Shown here piece by piece: positions 34,414-43,060 of a stretch of 64,000 bases of DNA. The notes under the pieces were generated by a model. The model did no database searches. It saw only the letters and a program-made list of their open reading frames with translations, and was not told the DNA's origin. Source of the stretch: Lachnospiraceae bacterium (lineage in GTDB: Bacteria > Bacillota > Clostridia > Lachnospirales > Lachnospiraceae); the NCBI GenBank assembly GCA_910576125.1, contig CAJTHM010000013.1, positions 116,827-180,826 on the forward strand. Direction: 5' to 3'. Within the stretch, counting starts at the first letter, position 1, and every line of letters begins with the position of its first letter. Made by a program: the position numbers and the translations under genes.

Positions 34414-34496
34414 TTGTATCCTCCTTATCTAAACGCATTTTCCGTCTGTTTTTGGCTTTTTCCGGTTTCCCGCCGCCACAGAACCTTACGTCTCCG

Positions 34497-35216
34497 TCAG
34501 CATACCGCTGCCCCCCCGCTTTTTCGACAAAGCCAAATCCCCAGTGCCAGCGTCAGGCCGCCCAGCGCAGCCGCCCATGACTCGATTCCCAGGACGCCCG
34601 CTCCGAATGCCGCAGGCAGAATCACCACCGCAGCGTCCAGCGCCCCATGCAATGCCACCGCCAGGGCCCAGTACCGTGCCCCCTTGCCCGTCCTCACGCC
34701 GTGCATCACAAGCAATGACGCGCCCACATGGAAAGCCATGGCAAAGAGCCGCTCCGCCCCTGACACCAGCACACTCCCCCAATCCGCCGGAAACAGCGCC
34801 GCCTGGCCCGTCAGCGCCATCACCGCCCCGGCAATCATATTGGGCCCCACCAGCAGCATGGCCTCTATGCCGCCGTGGCCCAGCCCGAACGCCAGGCCGT
34901 GTTCCATGGCATCTCTCCCTTTCAGGAAGCAGCGAAAGGCTATCCACCGGGCCGTCTCCTCCGCCAGTCCCGCCGTCAGCCCCAGGAACAGGCCGTATCT
35001 CCAGGGGTACAGCTGCATCACGGCAAACCATCCGAAGTTCGGCAGCACCAGCTGAAGAATCGGGACGCGGATCAGCAGCTGGCTCACCACAAACGCCGCG
35101 GCTCCCCAGGCAAAGGCTTTCCCGGCCGCTTTTCGCTTTCGCGCCAGCAATATCAGGCCTGCAGCCGGCAGTCCGTAACATATGGCAATTCCTATGCCCA
35201 AGCTTGCCAATAACAT
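34497..35216 (-). CDS. YhfC-family intramembrane glutamic-type protease-like protein
   Basis: About 239 residues from MLLASLGIGIAICYGLP with AAAGGGGGTGG upstream. Seven or so membrane helices. Conserved blocks: AGLAEETARWIAFR with two adjacent Glu, GLAFGLGHGGIEAMLL, AMAFHVGASLLVMHG and ALHGALDAAVV. These match the YhfC/DUF2324 family related to CAAX/Rce1-type proteases. Paired with a DUF3887 lipoprotein, as in many Firmicutes. Substrate unknown; it may process or protect a lipoprotein. Confidence 0.85.
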   Translation of the reverse strand: MLLASLGIGIAICYGLPAAGLILLARKRKAAGKAFAWGAAAFVVSQLLIRVPILQLVLPNFGWFAVMQLYPWRYGLFLGLTAGLAEETARWIAFRCFLKGRDAMEHGLAFGLGHGGIEAMLLVGPNMIAGAVMALTGQAALFPADWGSVLVSGAERLFAMAFHVGASLLVMHGVRTGKGARYWALAVALHGALDAAVVILPAAFGAGVLGIESWAAALGGLTLALGIWLCRKSGGAAVC

Positions 35217-35474
35217 CTTACCACCCCCTTTCCCGCCTTGGGAGCGCCTGGACACCCCGTCTCCGGCGGCTTATCCCTGCCTGCGGTTCTCTGTTGTCTG
35301 CCGTCCTGCAGGGCTTGTGTCCTTTATTTTAGGATCCCCACAACAAAAAAGCAATATGCCTTACCTAAGGTATGGCATATCGCTCCTGAAAGACAGCGTT
35401 CCCTCTCCCAAAGGGACGTCTGCCCCCGCAGCGGCGCAATCGTCGAAGCAGAAAGCCGGGGCCGGAGCCGGAAG

Positions 35475-36878
35475 TCACCCCGAACCCTCCGCCGCCAGCA
35501 TCACCCGAACCGTGAACACGCCCTCCTTCCAGCCCATCTGCACGTCCCCTCCGTACTGCTCCACAGTCTGCCGGATGATTTTCAGGCCCAGCCCCTCATG
35601 GCCGGCCTTATGGGAACGGAAAGCGCTCCCGGACTTTACCGGAGCCATGTCACAGCTGTTCTCCACCGTCACGGACAGGAACTGCCGCACCCGGTTCACC
35701 CGCAGCCGCACATAGCCGTCCCTGCTCTCCGCCGCAGCAGCCACCGCGTTGTCCAGAAGGTTGGCGAAAAGCGCCGTCACATCCGTCTCCTTCATGAAAT
35801 CCAGGGACAGTTCCCCTACTTTCATATCCTCTTTCACGCCCAGGCGTTTCATTGTTCTCGCCTTATCATTCAGAATGATATTCAGCAGCTTTTCCGAGGT
35901 ATAGTATTTCTGCTGGAGACTGTTCAGCATCCTGTGGATGTCCCCGGCATACTTTTCTGCCCTCCGGATGTCCCCCCGGGCACTTTCCCCAACATTTCCC
36001 TGAACACTTTCCCGGGCACCTTCCCGGACTTCTCTCTGAACACCTTCCCGGCCTTTCCCCTGGCACCCCTCCGGGCATGTCCCCCTCGCGTACAGCGCCT
36101 CCATGGCCTGGATATGGTTGCGGATATCGTGGATCAGCTTCCGGGAGGCTTCGTACTTCTCCTCCTCCTGCTCATAATACTGATGCTGCATCCGGGCCTG
36201 GGCCCGATAGAGGTTCCGCTCGTTCTCCAGCCTGTGGTTCTCGCTCATTATGTCCACCAGCACACAAAAGTAAATGTTCAAGCCAATCAGCAGCACCAGA
36301 TTTATTCCCAGCAGAACCAGCATTTCCTTCGTTGGAAAAATCTGTATCAGATACAGCATGCAGTACATATTGAAAACCGAATACAGAGGCAGCAGGACAG
36401 ACAGCGCCACCTGCCTCACGGTGATATGCCGCCCGGCTTTGTGCCCCACCGCCATGGACACCAGCAGAATCACCATGAATTCCGTCATCCTGGTGACCGC
36501 TACCAGCAGGATATACTGGAGCCAGGGCGTATTCAGGTACAGAATCCCTTCCGCCGCCAGTATCTGAAACGTCAGCACTGCCGCCACATCCGTAAGCCAC
36601 ACCGCCACGGACAGGATGAGATAGTACAGGCAGTAAATCTTCGGCGTCCCATAGACCCGCCAGGCCACCAAAGGGAACAGCAGCTGAAAGAGCAGGTTCA
36701 CCCAGGTATTTCCCAGACTGGAACACGCTATGCACACCAGGATATAAGCCGCAATGATTCCAATCTTCCGCCGGGGCATGTCCGTATCCCCTGACATCCG
36801 GTAAGCCCCATAGAACATGCCCCCCAGGAGAAATACGCTTCCCACACAGGGAATTATCAGGTAAATCAGGATTTCCAT
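35475..36878 (-). CDS. AgrC/LytS-like sensor histidine kinase (GHKL type)
   Basis: 467 residues. Six membrane helices span about 1-215. The DHp helix has LIHDIRNHIQAMEALYA with the phospho-His. The GHKL ATPase contains N-box LFANLLDNAVAAAAE and G-box HKAGHEGLGLKIIRQTV. Between DHp and ATPase is an odd Gly/Glu/Arg/Val-rich insertion (about residues 268-302) built of degenerate repeats. It overlaps the response regulator gene by 13 nt. No peptide (AgrD) or AgrB gene is present, so the signal is unknown. Confidence 0.88.
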   Translation of the reverse strand: MEILIYLIIPCVGSVFLLGGMFYGAYRMSGDTDMPRRKIGIIAAYILVCIACSSLGNTWVNLLFQLLFPLVAWRVYGTPKIYCLYYLILSVAVWLTDVAAVLTFQILAAEGILYLNTPWLQYILLVAVTRMTEFMVILLVSMAVGHKAGRHITVRQVALSVLLPLYSVFNMYCMLYLIQIFPTKEMLVLLGINLVLLIGLNIYFCVLVDIMSENHRLENERNLYRAQARMQHQYYEQEEEKYEASRKLIHDIRNHIQAMEALYARGTCPEGCQGKGREGVQREVREGARESVQGNVGESARGDIRRAEKYAGDIHRMLNSLQQKYYTSEKLLNIILNDKARTMKRLGVKEDMKVGELSLDFMKETDVTALFANLLDNAVAAAAESRDGYVRLRVNRVRQFLSVTVENSCDMAPVKSGSAFRSHKAGHEGLGLKIIRQTVEQYGGDVQMGWKEGVFTVRVMLAAEGSG

Positions 36879-37585
36879 GCCGCCTGCCCCCTTTCTCCCG
36901 CCAGGTACTCGTTCAATGCCCGGCGGAACCCTGCCGATTTCTTCTGGGACAGAGGAATCGTCCTCCCGTCTGTAAGGGTGATTTCATATCCATGTATGCG
37001 CTGTACCGCATATAAATTCACCACGAAGCTCTTGTGGGGCATGGCGAACCCGTAGCCCTCCATCTCCCGGGCCAATTCCGTAATCTGCCGCTTCAAATGC
37101 CACACCTGCTCCGTGGTATACAGGAGCACCTGCCGTCCCAGGTACTCGAAACACAGAATCCGGGAGGGCACCACCCGCACAATCCCCTCTTTCGCCACAA
37201 ACTCCAGTTCCGGCTCCGGCCCTGCCAGCCCATAGGCAAAGGCCTCGTCCAGCTGGGCGAAGAGCTCCTCCGCTCTCAGGGGCTTCAGCAGATAGGCGAA
37301 AGCATGCACCCCAAAGGCGAAGATGGTATAGTCGCTGTAATTGGTGACATAAATCAGCTTCACCTCCTTGTCCGCCTCCCGGATGCGCCGGGCGGTCTCG
37401 ATGCCGTTGAGCCCCTCCATATCGATGTCCAAAAGCAGAATATCGTACCTCTTTCCCGATGCCAGGAGGGCCTCCCCGCTGGAATAGGCGTCCACGGAGA
37501 GAGGGAGCTTTTCATATTGTTTCAGCAGTTCCAGGGTCTCCCCCAGAATATTTTCATCGTCATCGCAGACTGCTATCTTCATCAT
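36866..37585 (-). CDS. LytTR-family response regulator
   Basis: 239 residues. Receiver domain with CDDDE, phospho-Asp in YDILLLDIDMEGLNG and the Lys in AYLLKPLRAEEL. The LytTR DNA-binding domain (about 130-232) contains RILCFEYLGRQVLLYT, MPHKSFVVNLYAVQRI and SQKKSAGFRRALNEYL. First gene of the operon, overlapping the kinase. Likely targets are promoters with paired direct repeats; not identified here. Confidence 0.9.
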   Translation of the reverse strand: MMKIAVCDDDENILGETLELLKQYEKLPLSVDAYSSGEALLASGKRYDILLLDIDMEGLNGIETARRIREADKEVKLIYVTNYSDYTIFAFGVHAFAYLLKPLRAEELFAQLDEAFAYGLAGPEPELEFVAKEGIVRVVPSRILCFEYLGRQVLLYTTEQVWHLKRQITELAREMEGYGFAMPHKSFVVNLYAVQRIHGYEITLTDGRTIPLSQKKSAGFRRALNEYLAGERGQAAWKS

Positions 37586-37626
37586 ATCATGCCTCGATTC
37601 CCCACTTCAGCCCCGCGGATTTCGAT

Positions 37627-37701
37627 TCATCCATCAGCCCCCGGCTCCGGGCTGTCCGTATCCACTTTCATCTTCTTGGCCGGTGACAATATAATCTTCA
37701 T
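37627..37701 (-). pseudogene. yaaA: Second YaaA N-terminal remnant
   Basis: MKIILSPAKKMKVDTDSPEP then GADG and a stop: the first ~17 residues match the start of YaaA exactly in style, then the gene ends. It lies just upstream of the LytTR operon. A different degree of loss from the copy at 18610-18783. Confidence 0.7.
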
Positions 37702-37747
37702 GACATCTCCTGAAACCACTTGTCAACAGTTTCCAAAAATCCATCCC

Positions 37748-38968
37748 TCAGAACAAATCCAACACATGGCAGGGCTTGCGGTAGAACACCTGAGCCAGTT
37801 CTGTCCCGCCGGCATTCATATGCGGGAGCGCCACCCTGATATCCGGCGTCATGGCTATGCTGTCCGTCCCCCGACAGCCGCCCAGCAGCACGGCCAGATT
37901 GCCCGCGTCCAGCTCGATGTCCGCAGGAACCTTTACCCGCTCCACCAGATTCTCCCTGCCGGGAGCGAAGTCCAGCAGGAACGTATCGTTGTTCTCCGGG
38001 ATGATTTTGTCCGAAATCCCAATCGCCAGCTTCCCCTCCCCCTTGCAGCGGCAAAGCCTCAAAAGCATCTCCGCGTTGACTGCCCGGGCCATTCCGTTTA
38101 AGACCGGCCTGTAGTCTATCGCGCTGATTTCCGGCAGCAGGCCCGCCAGCTCGATGTGATCCGGTATCCCGAACTCAATGTCCGCAAAGTTGGCGATGAA
38201 CGCCGCATGGACAAAGTTCAGCAGACCGATCAGGGCTTTCGCATCCGTGAAAATGAGGCCGTCCCTGCAGGAAAACTCTGTCACGCAGTGGAGCGTATCC
38301 TTTACTCTGCTGCCGACGAGGAATCCTCCCGGAACGCCATCGTCATCCGACCAGAGGAACATCCAGCGCTTTTCGCCAAGAGGCTTGTCCCCCTCAAGAT
38401 TCTTGTCGAAAGTTTCCCGCAGACAGGAAAAATTGATGTCCCCGCAGGCTTTGCCGTAAAGCTCTGTCAACACGCTCAAATCATCGCCGGGCAGCAGCTG
38501 GCGCACCGTGCCGCCCGCATTCGGCAGGCGCTTCAGATCCTGGAGCTTCACCCGCCAGCGCAGGGTCTTGCCCGCAGGCGCAAAGCCATATTGCCTGTAA
38601 TAGGCGGTGCTGAAAGGATACAGATGGGACAGGGCATACCCCTCCTGATACAGATCCCGCAGGGACAGTTCCATGCAGGCCCGGACTGCTCCGCCCCGGC
38701 GATGGGCCGGGAGCGTGGCCACGCCGCCTACGCCGCCCATTTTGACGATATGGCCGTCGAAGCGCACCTGCTTCTTATTCATGATAACAGAGGCCACCGG
38801 CGGCTCCTCCTCGCCGGAGAACGCCCCGTAGTAATCCTCCAGGGGATCCGCCTCTGCGGTTTTTGATTTTTCCAGTTCCTTTCCGTACTCGAAAGGGCCC
38901 TCAAAGGCCACGGCCATGTTGAGGCCCGCCCGCCAGTATTCACTAGGCTGTAATTTTCTTGCAAACAT
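37748..38968 (-). CDS. Eis-like GNAT acetyltransferase
   Basis: 406 residues from MFARKLQPSEYWR, AAGGAGG before the ATG at 38968. The N-terminal GNAT domain has KMGGVGGVATLPAHRRGGAV with the acetyl-CoA loop, and LYPFSTAYYRQYGF. The middle is a second GNAT-like lobe and the C-terminal part an SCP2-like domain (VALPHMNAGGTELAQVF), as in Eis/Anoxy family proteins (about 400 residues). Members acetylate aminoglycosides or peptides on several amines; the activity here is unknown. Last chromosomal gene before the prophage. Confidence 0.88.
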   Translation of the reverse strand: MFARKLQPSEYWRAGLNMAVAFEGPFEYGKELEKSKTAEADPLEDYYGAFSGEEEPPVASVIMNKKQVRFDGHIVKMGGVGGVATLPAHRRGGAVRACMELSLRDLYQEGYALSHLYPFSTAYYRQYGFAPAGKTLRWRVKLQDLKRLPNAGGTVRQLLPGDDLSVLTELYGKACGDINFSCLRETFDKNLEGDKPLGEKRWMFLWSDDDGVPGGFLVGSRVKDTLHCVTEFSCRDGLIFTDAKALIGLLNFVHAAFIANFADIEFGIPDHIELAGLLPEISAIDYRPVLNGMARAVNAEMLLRLCRCKGEGKLAIGISDKIIPENNDTFLLDFAPGRENLVERVKVPADIELDAGNLAVLLGGCRGTDSIAMTPDIRVALPHMNAGGTELAQVFYRKPCHVLDLF

Positions 38969-39052
38969 GCTTTTCCTCCTTGTAGTGGTTCCTTTTGCCT
39001 GCGGCATCATGACTTTCGTCACACTTCGCCCCGCATCTTTCGCTTTTCGCAT

Positions 39053-39180
39053 TATATCATGAATCAGTGTTCATTACAATATGGCGTAAATGCTGTATTT
39101 TGGGGAAATGTTTAGTAATTTAGTTCCCCTCAAGTACACTCAAATACGCTCATTTAGTAACAAATTAGAAACAGAAAAAC
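39053..39180. other. Chromosome-prophage boundary, probable attachment region
   Basis: A+T-rich ~130 bp between the Eis-like gene and the phage endolysin, without a gene. Composition changes here. A core att repeat cannot be identified, because the other prophage end is outside the window. AAATACGCTCATTTAG near 39143 is a candidate only by position. Confidence 0.35.
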
Positions 39181-40455
39181 CTATCTTTTTAAAGCATTTA
39201 CACGGGCCTGTACCGCATCATAATCATATCCTTCTGCGGTGAGTCTGTTTCTACGGTCTTGACCGTTTCCCCACTTTCCGGCAATGACTTCATGCGCCAG
39301 TTCATCCACGCTTTTCTGCGGATGCCTTGTAAGTTCATTCACACGGGCCTGAATGGCGTTATACAGGTTTTCTTTCCTGTCAGGTGCATTTCCCCATTTA
39401 CCAGCAATAACTTCTTTTGCTGCTTCATCAATCCATGCACTTGACGGAAAATCAGGAACAACCGATGGAATTGTTGATTGTTCATTGTCATATTTAGGGC
39501 ATATGAACCCCCTGATATATTTCCCGTTTATATTCATTGTACGGCGTTTGACGGCATTGGAGTAGTTACCCTCTATGACCGTAAAGGTTCCGGCTGCTTC
39601 ATTGACAGTTTCCACAACTCCGATATGGTCAGGATTTCCCGTATTATCCCCTGCACCGTTATCATCCCAGTCATATAAAACACCGTCTGCCAGCTTCGGA
39701 ACATAAGCATCATTTTCCTGCCATATCCCCATCTTCTGCGCCAATGTGATCAACTGGCTACAGCTTATTTCTACAGGCATAATGTCAGTATAGCCTAACT
39801 TGATAGCCAGTGCCGACCATGTGCAAGCGCACCATGCCCAGCTGTAAAGCATCCTTGTTCCCCGTGGGAAGGAAGTCATTGAATTGTATATGTCAATGAT
39901 TTCCTTGTAGCTGCCGTCTGCTTCATTTTTGCCAAGCCATGACTGCGCAAGTGAAACAACCGCATTTCTTGATCTTGCCATAACTGCATTATCCTTTCTG
40001 TCATACTGTGTTAAACAATATTGTTCAATCAGGTTCATGTTGTTCTGAACGTATGCTGAACTTGTCGCATATCCATCCGCTTTAATGGTTTCAAGATATG
40101 CTTGTGGATCCGTGATCCCCTTCAAATTCTGATACCGGGGAAGCTGGATAAACTCAAAATAGCCCCGGATCCCTTCTTCCATACTCCCATACACCCGGAA
40201 ATTGTCTTTGATTGTGGTCAATGTTCCGGGGCTGTATTCTTCTTTGGTGGAAAGGTTCACAGATGCGCCTTTCCATTTTGTTCCACATTTCAGACCGAAA
40301 AAATTATTGTATACCGCCGCAAGGGTACTTTTCCCCCAGCCGCTTTCAAGTATAGCTTGTGCGATTATGGGGCTATGAACCATAACCCCATAATCGGCGG
40401 CATATTTCTTCACATATCTGGCAACTGTCTGAATAAATTCCTGATTAGTCACCAT
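39181..40455 (-). CDS. Phage endolysin: glucosaminidase, CHAP-like domain and two CW_7 repeats
   Basis: About 424 residues from MVTNQEFIQTVARYV. The N-terminal glucosaminidase/FlgJ-like domain has SPIIAQAILESGWGKSTLA with the catalytic Glu, and FGLKCGTKWKG. A middle CHAP-like cysteine peptidase/amidase (about 175-330) has SWAWCACTWSALA (Cys) and NPDHIGVVETV (His). The C-terminal end has two CW_7 cell-wall binding repeats (EVIAGKWGNAPDRKENLYNA and EVIAGKWGNGQDRRNRL). Two cutting activities break peptidoglycan for lysis. The start overlaps the holin end by about 11 nt. Confidence 0.9.
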   Translation of the reverse strand: MVTNQEFIQTVARYVKKYAADYGVMVHSPIIAQAILESGWGKSTLAAVYNNFFGLKCGTKWKGASVNLSTKEEYSPGTLTTIKDNFRVYGSMEEGIRGYFEFIQLPRYQNLKGITDPQAYLETIKADGYATSSAYVQNNMNLIEQYCLTQYDRKDNAVMARSRNAVVSLAQSWLGKNEADGSYKEIIDIYNSMTSFPRGTRMLYSWAWCACTWSALAIKLGYTDIMPVEISCSQLITLAQKMGIWQENDAYVPKLADGVLYDWDDNGAGDNTGNPDHIGVVETVNEAAGTFTVIEGNYSNAVKRRTMNINGKYIRGFICPKYDNEQSTIPSVVPDFPSSAWIDEAAKEVIAGKWGNAPDRKENLYNAIQARVNELTRHPQKSVDELAHEVIAGKWGNGQDRRNRLTAEGYDYDAVQARVNALKR

Positions 40456-40873
40456 CCGCACCTTCACTTTCTGTTTTCTTTTTCAGCACTTCAATAGCCT
40501 TGACGATAACCGCCGGAATGGGTACGCCCATCAGCCCGGCATTTTCAATAATGCTGATTGTTTCATTGGCAATAAAAGCGATCACCACGGCATCCCTGAT
40601 AAAATTGGATCCCATGACCAGATCCAGCCGACACGCCACAAGCACCACAAGCAGCGTCACGCCTTTTCTGCATAAGCCTTTCCACCCGGCCCTGCTTTCC
40701 AGTGCGCCGTTCTCTGTCTTTTCGCTGGTCTTGAATACACCGGCCACAATCAGCCCGGTCACATAATCAATACCCATGAAGATCAGCAGCGTCACCAGTG
40801 CGGCATCCCAGCCCCCAAACAGGGAAGCGATCCAGCTTCCAAGCAGGCCGATCACAGTTAAAAGTTTCATTTT
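40445..40873 (-). CDS. Phage holin (toxin secretion/lysis holin family)
   Basis: About 142 residues from MKMKLLTVIGLLGSWIASLF, GGTGG upstream. Two or three membrane segments (WDAALVTLLIFMGIDYVTGL, GVTLLVVLVACRLDLVMG, AVVIAFIANETISIIENAG) followed by a charged tail, as in phage_holin_4 family. It forms the membrane lesion that lets the endolysin, encoded immediately downstream with overlap, reach the wall. Confidence 0.88.
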   Translation of the reverse strand, partial: KMKLLTVIGLLGSWIASLFGGWDAALVTLLIFMGIDYVTGLIVAGVFKTSEKTENGALESRAGWKGLCRKGVTLLVVLVACRLDLVMGSNFIRDAVVIAFIANETISIIENAGLMGVPIPAVIVKAIEVLKKKTESEGADGD

Positions 40874-40899
40874 CATTGTTTCCACCTTTCCGGCACGCA

Positions 40900-40944
40900 A
40901 AAACCGCCTTTCTGACGCTCATATAACGTCATATAGGCGGTTTT
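40900..40944 (-). terminator. Hairpin terminator between tail/DGR module and lysis genes
   Basis: Stem AAAACCGCC/GGCGGTTTT with an inner GACG/CGTC pair. The arms give a U run on both strands, so it may act in both directions. It lies 42 nt after the XkdX-like gene and 27 nt before the holin start. Confidence 0.6.
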
Positions 40945-40985
40945 ATGTGCCTGTTTGATAATTTGTCCATGCGGCTGATAAAACG

Positions 40986-41114
40986 TCAAATTTCAGCCAG
41001 TTCAGGAAGTTCCATGTCAATCAGGACTTCCCTGACCTGTGCCTGAATCTTCGCCGGAACGTCAGCGAACGTTTTCTTGCCCTTTACGATCAGAACAGCG
41101 TAAACGATAGCCAT
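40986..41114 (-). CDS. XkdX-like short phage protein, copy 2
   Basis: 42 residues starting MAIVYAVLIVKGKKTFADVP with AAAGGGGG before the ATG; the frame upstream to 41171 has no support. Resembles its neighbour at 41168-41281: a YA.LI.KGKKT...VP block and an amphipathic helix ending in acidic residues. The XkdX family is common after tail fibre genes; function is unknown. Confidence 0.65.
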   Translation of the reverse strand: MAIVYAVLIVKGKKTFADVPAKIQAQVREVLIDMELPELAEI

Positions 41115-41167
41115 ATCATTTTTACCCCCTTTCCCCAGTATTAAAAAAAGCAAGGCATGAAGCAGGA

Positions 41168-41281
41168 TCATTTTTCGTCACCCGCCAGAATAGCCTTGAC
41201 CTCTTTCTGTAATTCCTTCGGTACATCCTTGATTGTCTTTTTACCTTTGCGGATCAGGTCAGCGTATACCTTCGCCATCAT
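41168..41281 (-). CDS. XkdX-like short phage protein, copy 1
   Basis: 37 residues, MMAKVYADLIRKGKKTIKDV then PKELQKEVKAILAGDEK. Classic XkdX family size and motif. It follows the 99-residue protein by 2 nt and has GGGGTAAAGAAG upstream. Tandem with a divergent paralogue downstream. Confidence 0.75.
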   Translation of the reverse strand: MMAKVYADLIRKGKKTIKDVPKELQKEVKAILAGDEK

Positions 41282-41283
41282 GC

Positions 41284-41583
41284 TCATTCTTCTTTACCCC
41301 CTATCAATTCATAAACTTCTACAAGTGCCATCTGTGTGCTGGTCAGTTCGTCAGATACGTCCGCCAGCTGTTCCTTCAAGGTGCTGTTCTCATTGCCGAT
41401 CAGCTGAATGTATTCATCCGGCTCATAGATGTATTCATGGTACTGATACACTTCCCCGGAAGTTTCCATTCCTTCCTGCGGTTCCACCTTCTGAATGTCC
41501 GTGTGGACGTACACCGCATCGGGCATTACTACCAGCGGAACGGCAAACGCCCCGCTTCCCTGTCTGATTCCAAGATCTTTCAT
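41284..41583 (-). CDS. Small phage tail-region protein
   Basis: 99 residues. The N-terminal beta-type half contains GIRQGSGAFAVPLVVMPDAVY and YHEYIYEPDEYIQL; the C-terminal half is a helix NSTLKEQLADVSDELTSTQM. Such proteins precede XkdX in many Clostridia phages. ATG overlaps the stop of the reverse transcriptase (ATGA). It does not look like an Avd accessory protein, which is a four-helix bundle. Confidence 0.65.
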   Translation of the reverse strand: MKDLGIRQGSGAFAVPLVVMPDAVYVHTDIQKVEPQEGMETSGEVYQYHEYIYEPDEYIQLIGNENSTLKEQLADVSDELTSTQMALVEVYELIGGKEE

Positions 41584-42704
41584 GCTGCTTTCACCAGTCC
41601 TTTCTTTTCCAGTTTCTTTTTGAATTTCCTTACTTTCGCCGCCTTGTTTTTCTTCCCGGCGGCAATAACTTCTTCATAGTACCGTATCAGTGACGGCACA
41701 ATAGGAACAATGTATTTTTCTTTCAGCCTGTTTCCATTACACATATCAAGCCAGCCGCAATATGAATTAGCAGAACAAAATTCTGAATAGCTGATCAGCT
41801 GGCCGTTTTTCTGCTTTTCAAGTATTTCCAGCATACCAGCCTTAAAGCGTTTATATGTCCGTTTCCGTAACAGCGTGAAACCGTGGAAACAGCGGAAGCC
41901 TATAAAATCAATACCACGGGCATCCACCGGGAACACCTGCCAGTTGTCTTTCAGGTGAAGGTTCAACTGTGTCTGTAAATACTGATCCATCTGTTCCCTG
42001 ACTTCATGAAGTTTTTCCTTGCTGTCTGACAGTATGATCACATCATCCATGTACCTGACAACATATTTCAGATGCAGGACTTCTTTCAGGTAGTGGTCAA
42101 AATATGCCAGATAATAGTTAGCAAGGTACTGTGACAAATAGGATCCAATGGGTACGCCTGTACCTTCCACACTGTCCACGATTTTGAACAAAAGGGAAAG
42201 CAGCCGCCTGTCTTTGAACTTCCTTTCAAGCAGCTGCTTTAATATTTCGTGGTCAATGCTAGGGTAGAACTTTGAAACGTCTATTTTCAGGCAGTATTGT
42301 GTTCCCGGTACGTCCTGTAAATATTCCTGCACCAGATCAAGGGCCTTGCTGATTCCCCGGTCTTTGATTGAAGCGCAAGTGTGGGAACAGAACACTTCCA
42401 TGAAAACAGGTTCAATTTGCAGCATGACCGCCCACTGTATGATCCTGTGTGGGTAATATGCCAGCTTCGCAAGTTCTCGTTCTTTCCCTTTGTCGTTTAT
42501 TATGCTTTTCGCATAGTCGGATGCGCTGATCTCATAGGTTTCATTCAGCAACATTTCCTGAATGGCTTTCAGGAAGCTGTCAGGATCAGCGTCAACCATC
42601 TTCACTTCCTGATAGAAAAGTTTGTCTTTTCTGGCGTTGGCGTGTGCTTCCCGCAAATTTTCTATGGTGCAGATTTTAGGGTAAATATCACCATATCTTT
42701 TCAT
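41580..42704 (-). CDS. Reverse transcriptase of a diversity-generating retroelement
   Basis: 374 residues from MKRYGDIYPKICTIENL, with GGGCGG upstream; the frame to 42797 lies in the template repeat leader. RT blocks: CLKIDVSKFYPSIDHEIL (first Asp), the DGR-type IGSYLSQYLANYYLAYF with SQ instead of the QGxxxSP of retrovirus-like and intron RTs, active-site YVVRYMDDVIIL, and GIDFIGFR. Group II intron maturase or CRISPR fusions are absent. It reverse-transcribes template-repeat RNA with errors at adenines. Lies downstream of the variable protein and the template repeat, overlapping the following phage gene by 4 nt. Confidence 0.95.
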   Translation of the reverse strand: MKRYGDIYPKICTIENLREAHANARKDKLFYQEVKMVDADPDSFLKAIQEMLLNETYEISASDYAKSIINDKGKERELAKLAYYPHRIIQWAVMLQIEPVFMEVFCSHTCASIKDRGISKALDLVQEYLQDVPGTQYCLKIDVSKFYPSIDHEILKQLLERKFKDRRLLSLLFKIVDSVEGTGVPIGSYLSQYLANYYLAYFDHYLKEVLHLKYVVRYMDDVIILSDSKEKLHEVREQMDQYLQTQLNLHLKDNWQVFPVDARGIDFIGFRCFHGFTLLRKRTYKRFKAGMLEILEKQKNGQLISYSEFCSANSYCGWLDMCNGNRLKEKYIVPIVPSLIRYYEEVIAAGKKNKAAKVRKFKKKLEKKGLVKAA

Positions 42705-42851
42705 GCAGCACCGCCCTTTATTTTTTGATGTTTTCCACCCCTGAACTTTCGCCTGTAGGCTACTAATACAGATCCGGGAATTGTTGTGTTTTGCCAAGTG
42801 GCACGGCGGCAGAGGTTCACCTTGCTAAAAAATACTATTGCTGGAAAACAA

Positions 42852-42994
42852 TAGGTGACAACTGACATTCGCATTCGATAAAGAAAAGGTATTATTCACA
42901 TTCAGTTGAAAAGCCCCTGCATTAAGTGCATTATTCCAATTACCACTGAAAATAGTAAGACAGGACGTATACAAATTAGTATAATCTTTTTTTT
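42852..42994 (-). repeat. DGR template repeat (TR)
   Basis: 143 bp that align without gaps, shifted by 251 nt, to 43104-43245 in the variable gene. I count 33 differences and all are at template adenines (T on the plus strand); no C, G or T of the coding strand is changed. The coding strand carries many AAT codons (AATAATGCACTTAATGCA, AATGTGAATAATACC), which allow the broadest substitution. The 5' end on the coding strand includes an A8 run. Not itself translated in a gene. Confidence 0.95.
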
Positions 42995-43060
42995 GTCTGT
43001 TCTTTTCATGCGGTTCATTCTGTGATCAACCTTATGTCATGCTTCTGCCGCCTATATTAT

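Noticed and set aside
36079..36373. Plus-strand small ORFs in the kinase insert
   Set aside because: Antisense to the repeat-rich linker; no start context.
35238..36794. Plus-strand ORF of 518 codons
   Set aside because: Antisense to the sensor kinase; no family features, no ribosome site.
41284..41583. Avd accessory protein of the DGR
   Set aside because: Half beta, half single helix, and typical of the gene before XkdX; not a four-helix bundle.
41580..42704. Group II intron or retron reverse transcriptase
   Set aside because: No maturase domain, no intron RNA or msr/msd; the TR/VR pair and SQ motif point to a DGR.
42704..42797. N-terminal extension of the reverse transcriptase
   Set aside because: Lies in the leader between template repeat and RT; the ATG at 42704 has a ribosome site and fits family length.
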